Of a stretch of DNA of 12,305 nt, positions 8,506-12,305 are shown in pieces (position 1 is the first letter of the stretch; every line of letters starts with the position of its first letter). A program made the position numbers and the translations under genes. The notes under the pieces are model-generated. The model searched no databases and was not told the origin of the DNA. It saw only the letters and a program-made list of their open reading frames with translations. The DNA is from Euperipatoides rowelli (taxonomy: Eukaryota; Onychophora; Udeonychophora; Euonychophora; Peripatopsidae), in assembly GCA_003024985.2 (NCBI GenBank), contig PXIH01S0016935.1; one strand, 5' to 3'.

Positions 8506-8790
8506 TCGTATCCGAGCATTGTCACAGTAAAATAGTTTGAGCATCATGTTTGCATCTTTTTTTTTTTTACAAGTAATGTAGGCCTAAATATTTTAATTCA
8601 ATAACACAACTTTAGTTTTTTTTTTTTTAAAAAAAATACACTACTTGCTTTAAGTTGTTATTCATTAGTAAACATTTTTAATTATTTGAATTATATTTTT
8701 TCATTCGTCATTAAGCGCACAAACTGAACTCTACTGTTCATCATTATAAAATCTCATTCATTTTGTTTCAAAGTTTCTAACCTTGCTGAG

Positions 8791-8887
8791 AGGTGGGTTG
8801 CTTCGGGTGATTTTGTTCTCAAAATGACTAACAAAAAAATTTATCATTGCTTCCACTGTGGATTTTTAGCCACGGGCAAAGAAATTG
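8791..8887 (+). CDS. Weak internal exon candidate with CxxC motif
   Basis: The frame is open from 8728 to a TAG at 8893. A CTAAC branch-like word and TTGCTGAG acceptor-like end precede 8791, and TTG|GTAATT could serve as donor after 8887, giving a phase-0 to phase-1 exon of 97 bases. It reads R-W-V-A-S-G-D-F-V-L-K, then after an internal Met (8824) continues I-Y-H-C-F-H-C-G-F. The Cys-x2-Cys-Gly turn recalls half of a zinc finger or knuckle, but no His/Cys partners follow before the stop. Both splice sites are mediocre. It may be an exon, a transposon remnant or chance. Confidence 0.2.
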
Positions 8888-9001
8888 GTAATTAGTGCTG
8901 TGAAAATTGATTGGTGGGCATAGCTGTGATAACTGCCTAGCGATAATTTTTCTTATAAATCGTCTGCATTCCTAATCATGAATATGTTCATTTTTTGGCA
9001 G

Positions 9002-9032
9002 AATAGGAGTACATGGATTATGAATATTCCCC
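9002..9032 (+). CDS. Weak microexon candidate
   Basis: Thirty-one bases lie between TTCATTTTTTGGCAG (acceptor, AG at 9000-9001) and CC|GTAAGTAAG (excellent donor at 9033). Only the phase-0 frame is open. Strong sites on both sides are suggestive, but such pairs arise by chance in AT-rich introns and no product can be named. Confidence 0.18.
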
Positions 9033-9040
9033 GTAAGTAA

Positions 9041-9428
9041 GCGCTGCACAAGTTCTTACCTGAAAGGATTAATAGAGTATTTTGCTAATGCCAGTCATTG
9101 TAAAATATTCTTCGATAAGAACAATTTTTTATTTTGCATATTTGTGTCGTCACTGTTGGAATTTCATTTTCAATTCTATCAGAATTATTGTTTCATAAAA
9201 CAAGTTAATTATTATGCTTGAGTGCTTTGCTGCCAGGAAAGACTAACCTAGCATTTGTCTATGAAATTAAATGGTCACCTGACCAGGGATATAATAAACC
9301 GAAAGTAATGAAATGAATTGAAAATTTAATAACGAACATTCCTATATTTGTCAAGGCATTTAATTCCTTTTAATTTTTTTTGAATAGTGAGAGAAGGTAA
9401 ATATTCAATGCTAGTTAGTTCAAGTTGT
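9041..9428. other. Non-coding stretch with a minus-strand donor-like site
   Basis: TTCTTACCTGAAAGG (about 9053-9067) reads on the minus strand as CCTTTCAG|GTAAGAA, which fits both an acceptor and a donor. No open exon of reasonable length joins it. Otherwise AT-rich DNA without features. Confidence 0.4.
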
Positions 9429-9515
9429 GTGCGATAGGCCTGCGGGCATTATTGAGCGATCAAAGTTGGATCGCTTGGCGCTCCAGCAACCAAGTCAACC
9501 GCTGGTTTGAAACCC
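9429..9515 (+). other. G+C-richer island with stem-loop and B-box-like word
   Basis: This island stands out from the AT-rich surroundings. AGCGATC (9455-9461) pairs with GATCGCT (9469-9475) around a 7-nt loop, and GGTTTGAAACC (9504-9514) matches 9 of 11 positions of the pol III B box. This could be the head of a decayed tRNA-derived SINE. I see no complete cloverleaf and no clear A box, so no tRNA gene is called. Confidence 0.25.
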
Positions 9516-9636
9516 TTTTCTCCGAATTAGACTGAGTACAAGCAGAATTCATTTATAGGCTTTTTTTCTATAGAAAAACAGTATTTGTTCCAGTTTGTAT
9601 GAGGAAGAAATGTCTCGGTAATTAAGTGAGCAGAAA

Positions 9637-9650
9637 TTTATTTATTTATT
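9637..9650 (-). terminator. Minus-strand polyadenylation signals (AATAAA x3)
   Basis: TTTATTTATTTATT on the plus strand gives three overlapping AATAAA hexamers on the minus strand. They lie about 440 bases beyond the stop codon of the terminal exon at 10091-10269, a normal 3' UTR length. AATAAA is common by chance in AT-rich DNA, and no strong GU-rich element follows. Confidence 0.35.
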
Positions 9651-9897
9651 TTTTTAAAAAAAAGTGTGATCTCAGCAATGAAGAGATGAAGTACTCAAGA
9701 CATTAAATTACTTGACACTGCTGAAGATATAAAGTTGTGGCACAACAATGATATTTGTAATATATGGAAGAATGTTAGAAATTGAAATAAGTTGATAGAT
9801 TTACAGAATTTAAGGGTATGATGCATATAAAAGTATTTGAGTGCCTGGTACTATTTTAAAAATTTGTGTATACTATTACTATTTTTTTAGGGCTAGC

Positions 9898-9908
9898 CTA
9901 CACCACTG
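9898..9908 (-). repeat. CAGTGGTGTAG word, copy 2 (inverted)
   Basis: CTACACCACTG is the exact complement of the word at 8495-8505, placed so that the two could form inverted ends of one element. The match stops after 11 bases. Confidence 0.35.
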
Positions 9909-9934
9909 CCCAAGGAGATAAAAATCCATAACCA

Positions 9935-9962
9935 AATAAACCCCCTTGTGATGATAAATAAA
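9935..9962 (+). terminator. Possible plus-strand polyadenylation signals
   Basis: AATAAA occurs at 9935-9940 and 9957-9962, followed by the GU-rich CTTGTGTTTGTATC (9967-9980), the arrangement expected of a cleavage site. There is no confident plus-strand gene to end here, so this is only a possibility. It would also face the minus-strand 3' UTR. Confidence 0.25.
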
Positions 9963-10090
9963 CAATCTTGTGTTTGTATCCTCAACAATTCAAAATAATG
10001 TTTGTTTTTTTCTCTCTTTATAAGTCATGAATTCGTGTGACATAATTTAACATTTTCAGTTTGTTGTAATATCCTGACCTGGTGTTCATC

Positions 10091-10269
10091 TCAAAGTTTT
10101 TGTAATATTATGAAGGCAATCGAGCTTAGAACGCTAGTGAGCATGATCAGTGATGGAGAAAATGTAGATGCTCCACTCTTCAAATTTGAACTATCTACTT
10201 GGGCAGCTACTTCTTCTACCTTGAAGTCTTTTTTGTCCTTCATAATTATCAGATCACCCCATTTTTCAA
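10091..10269 (-). CDS. Terminal exon of an unidentified protein with hydrophobic C-terminal tail
   Basis: On the minus strand, TTTTTTAATTTCTTTTCAG is a strong polypyrimidine tract and acceptor (AG at 10271-10270). The exon starts at 10269 with two bases of a split codon, then 58 codons and TGA at 10093-10091. The first 30 residues are charged (EKWGDLIIMKDKKDF, then KVEEVAAQVD). A small-residue stretch, SSNLKSGAST, leads into about 18 hydrophobic residues (PSLIMLTSVLSSIAFIIL) and a short QKL end. This fits a GPI-attachment signal (omega site around Ser-Gly-Ala) or a tail anchor in the ER or outer mitochondrial membrane. I do not recognise the family. The upstream exon must end in phase 1 and would lie beyond the minisatellite. 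A 68-codon frame on the opposite strand (10110-10316) overlaps and cannot be excluded, but it lacks comparable splice signals. Confidence 0.5.
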
Positions 10270-10336
10270 CTGAAAAGAAATTAAAAAATACACTAAGACA
10301 AACTAAGAATATATAAATGTAGAAATTAAAAAAGAT

Positions 10337-10363
10337 ATATATGAAAGCTATATATATATATAT
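10337..10363. repeat. Short TA-rich microsatellite
   Basis: TATATAT tracts flank GAAAGC, with (TA)6-like sequence at 10350-10362, between the terminal exon's acceptor and the minisatellite. Confidence 0.6.
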
Positions 10364-10369
10364 TGTGAG

Positions 10370-11440
10370 AATCAATAACTATGAGCAAACCTTAATCAAA
10401 AAAAGAAAATAATTATGCTCTAACCCAAATTGAATTAAGTGAATCAAATTATGCCTTCAACACTAATCCAAATGAGTAAGCCAATAATTATACCCTAATC
10501 TAATCAAAATAAGTGAATCAATAATTATGCCCCAAACCAAATCCAAATAAGTGAATCAATAATTATGCCACAACTTTAATACAAATAAGTGAATCAATAA
10601 TTAAGCCCATAACCCTAATCCGAATAAGTGAATCAATAATTATATCCCAACTCTAAATAATTGAATCAATAATTAAGCCCCCACACTTAATCCAAATAAG
10701 TGAATCAATAATTAAGCCCCAACCATTAATCCAAAGTGAATCAATAATTATGCCCTAACCCTTAATCCAAATAAGTGAATTAATAATTATGCCCCAACTC
10801 TTAATCAAAATAGGTTGAGTCCATAACTATGACCCATCCCTAATCCAAATACTGTAAGTGAATCAATAACTAAGCTCCAACCCTAATCCAAATCAAAAAT
10901 TATGCCCCAGCCCTAATCCAAATAAGTAAATCAATAATATCACTAATCCAAATAAGTGAATCAATAATTAAGCCCCAACCCTTAATCCAAATAAGGGAAT
11001 CAATAATTAAGTCCCAATCACTAATCCAAATAAGTGAATTAATTAATTATGCCTTTACACTTAATCCAAATAAGTGAATCAATAATTATGCCCTAATCCA
11101 AATAAGTGAATAATTATGCCCCAGCCCTAATTTGAATAAGTAAATCAATAATCATATCCCAGCCCTAATCCAAATAAGTGAATCGATAATTATATCCCAG
11201 TGCTAATCCAAATAAGTGAATCAATAATTATATACCAGCCCTAATCCAAATAAGTGAATCAATTATGCCCTAATCCAAATAAGTGTATCAATAATTATAT
11301 CCGCGCCCTAATCCAAATAACAATTAATAATTATGGCTCAACCCTAATCCAAATAAGTGAGTCAATAATTATGCCCCAGCCTTAATCCAAATAAGTGAAT
11401 AATTAAACCCCAACCCTTAATCCAAATACGTGAATCAATA
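10370..11440 (+). repeat. Minisatellite, about 30 diverged units of about 37 bp
   Basis: The consensus unit reads AAATAAGTGAATCAATAATT, then ATGCCCCAACCCTAATCC. I count 29-30 units of 29-43 bases by eye. The first few (to about 10500) and the last are the most diverged. Common variants are AAGCCC versus ATGCCC and a shortened tail ending GCCCTAATCC. Nearly every unit holds ATAATTA, a homeodomain-type core, and most hold CCCTAA, the vertebrate-type telomere hexamer. If the minus-strand gene extends to the right, the array lies in its last intron. Not a CRISPR: units are contiguous with no unique spacers. Confidence 0.92.
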
Positions 11441-11479
11441 AAAGTGGTTATGATTGGTTTGACGGTTGTTCTGAAAAGA

Positions 11480-11543
11480 TTATTTGAATTAGATTGGCAC
11501 AAAAATTATTGATTCACTTAATTGGATTTGGATTTAGGGTTTG
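11480..11543 (-). repeat. Inverted minisatellite units, head-to-head with the array
   Basis: The plus strand reads AAAAATTATTGATTCACTTA, then ATTGGATTTGGATTTAGGGTT: the reverse complement of the array unit, preceded by a second partial inverted unit (TTATTTGAATTAGATTGGCA). About 40 bases of different sequence (11441-11479) separate it from the main array. The two orientations could fold into a hairpin. Confidence 0.8.
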
Positions 11544-12123
11544 TTTGAAGATTAGAACTGTGAATTAAATTACAAGTTGGCAACCATGGCACTTTGATTA
11601 TTGGATTGAGGTCAGATGTTGGCCACAAGCCATAATTGACCACTTCTATCTTCGAAATTCCAAAGAAATGAATTAAAGAATAGAAATTCTCTATTGGTTG
11701 GATCATAGATGGCACAACTAATGCTCAAGGTCTTGTGAGAAAGCAGTTACATTCTAAACACAGTGGATTATAATAGTGAGAATTACTCTACACAATTGTT
11801 TCATTAAGAGCTCCGATTTTAGAAAAACATTTTAAGCAGAATTCAGTGTATCAATAATCAATTTATACAGCAATTTCACAATACAAAGTTGAATAATACA
11901 AGTAGAAACAATATTCCAAATGACATTAAGCAGCCTAATCAAACCATTAAATAAAACAAAAATTAAAAACAGTGGTGTAGTATAAACTTACTGTAGCCTA
12001 AATATTGTTTTGTTATCACATCAATTTTTCAGAAGTTCCAACAAGTCAAATAGGAATAATGAATATTCATAAATGGCTTCATACATTAAAATTTCTATTT
12101 TGAGATAAATGCTATTTAAATAT
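11544..12123. other. AT-rich stretch, no confident exon
   Basis: A minus-strand frame (11518-11715) includes K-I-E-V-V-N-Y-G-L-W-P-T-S-D-L, which looks protein-like. It has no ATG start, its splice signals are poor and its end is the inverted minisatellite, so I do not call it. A minus-strand frame of about 20 codons starts with ATG near 12085. A minus-strand GTAAGT donor lies near 11990. None joins into a phase-consistent chain with the exon at 10269. Confidence 0.45.
11970..11980 (+). repeat. CAGTGGTGTAG word, copy 3
   Basis: Same word as 8495-8505. It is followed 12 bases later by TGTAGCCTAAATATT, which also occurs (with an extra G) downstream of copy 1, suggesting two members of one dispersed repeat family. 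Confidence 0.4.
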
Positions 12124-12192
12124 TTAACAAATCAAATTAATGCCCAGAAATTGAATTATAATCGAAAAAATATTTCCAACTAATCCATTCAT
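12124..12192 (-). CDS. Short minus-strand frame, possible signal-peptide exon
   Basis: The first ATG downstream of the putative minus-strand start site opens a 22-residue frame beginning M-N-G-L-V-G-N-I-F-S and continuing with a hydrophobic run (I-I-I-Q-F-L-G-I). A hydrophobic N-terminus would suit a GPI-anchored product ending at 10091. However, the frame stops at TAA and the only possible donor, GTTAAA, is poor. It may equally be an upstream ORF or chance. Confidence 0.15.
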   Translation of the reverse strand: MNGLVGNIFSIIIQFLGINLIC

Positions 12193-12204
12193 AACTGTGT
12201 CAGT

Positions 12205-12251
12205 TGAAAATTCTCGCTGCTGAAAACAATATCAACGATTTGAGCCTAAAC
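12205..12251 (+). CDS. Weak plus-strand exon candidate, leucine-rich-repeat-like
   Basis: Forty-seven bases between CTGTGTCAG (weak acceptor) and AACT|GTAAGTAG (good donor). The phase-0 frame reads L-K-I-L-A-A-E-N-N-I-N-D-L-S-L-N, which fits the LxxLxxxxNxIxxL pattern of a leucine-rich repeat. The same bases read on the minus strand contain acceptor-like TACTTACAG and TTGTTTTCAG, and the promoter-like edge lies only 10-50 bases further right. The two readings compete, and one repeat is too little for a family call. Confidence 0.2.
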
Positions 12252-12262
12252 TGTAAGTAGAT

Positions 12263-12305
12263 AGAAAAGGCCGGTTCTGGCTCACTTCCGGTATGACGTA
12301 CTTCC
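12263..12305 (-). promoter_or_regulatory. TATA-less promoter candidate (ETS, CRE-like, polypyrimidine initiator)
   Basis: On the minus strand a full ETS/GABP site, ACCGGAAGTG (12292-12283), a CRE-like TACGTCA (12300-12294) and a partial second ETS word, GGAAGT (12305-12300), lie just upstream of CCTTTTC (12270-12264). The last fits the TCT polypyrimidine initiator seen in some translation-related genes, with transcription expected from about 12269. The segment is the most G+C-rich in the right half. It may be one side of a bidirectional promoter whose other half is outside the window. Confidence 0.4.

Noticed and set aside
10370-11440. CRISPR array
   Set aside because: Units are contiguous, diverged and without unique spacers, and the surroundings are eukaryotic with no cas genes.
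10370-11440. Interstitial telomere array because of CCCTAA words
   Set aside because: CCCTAA occurs at most once per unit of about 37 bp, not in tandem. It is only a word inside a minisatellite.
11518-11715. Minus-strand frame containing N-Y-G-L-W-P, recalling the H-G-L-W-P motif of RNase T2
   Set aside because: The catalytic His is absent, there is no ATG start, flanking splice signals are poor and the frame ends inside the inverted minisatellite. The likeness is too short to trust.

Overview
The window looks like an AT-rich metazoan nuclear locus that is mostly intron or intergenic DNA. It has dense poly-A/poly-T runs, no long open frames, animal-type splice signals, transposon relics and a large minisatellite. 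TAGGCCTA-type motifs (about 3627 and 8579), many TACTGTATA/TACAGTATA words and the style of the DNA transposon ends suggest a marine invertebrate, perhaps an echinoderm or hemichordate. That lineage guess is inference; no gene here can be placed in a known family.

Layout. The left 110 bases are richer in G+C and lead into a TATA box (115-122) and an ATG (179) followed at once by a good splice donor, so this may be the promoter and first exon of a plus-strand gene. Positions 186 to about 5530 hold no convincing exon: A/T runs, a 47-bp tandem duplication (550-638), a nearly perfect 50-bp palindrome (899-948), a 41-nt hairpin (1883-1923) and a degraded hAT-type end near 4142. At 5542-6181 is a non-autonomous hAT-like element with perfect 8-bp target-site duplications. 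It carries an 88-nt imperfect hairpin (5790-5877) and a possible nested TA-flanked transposon end at 5661. From 6190 to 9900 lie a 45-nt perfect hairpin (6673-6717), a possible retroelement tail (7530-7735) and several weak plus-strand exon candidates.

The best coding call is a minus-strand terminal exon at 10091-10269. It follows a strong polypyrimidine tract and acceptor, and encodes a charged segment followed by a C-terminal hydrophobic tail (GPI-attachment signal or tail anchor). Just upstream of it on the minus strand is a roughly 30-copy minisatellite (about 10370-11440, unit about 37 bp) with one to two inverted units at 11480-11543. The right edge carries ETS and CRE-like sites with a polypyrimidine initiator facing the minus strand (12263-12305). 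One reading is a small minus-strand gene running from about 12269 to about 9640 with the minisatellite in its intron, but I could not build a continuous exon chain. Most of the window is non-coding, and the repeat and transposon structures are the firmest observations.
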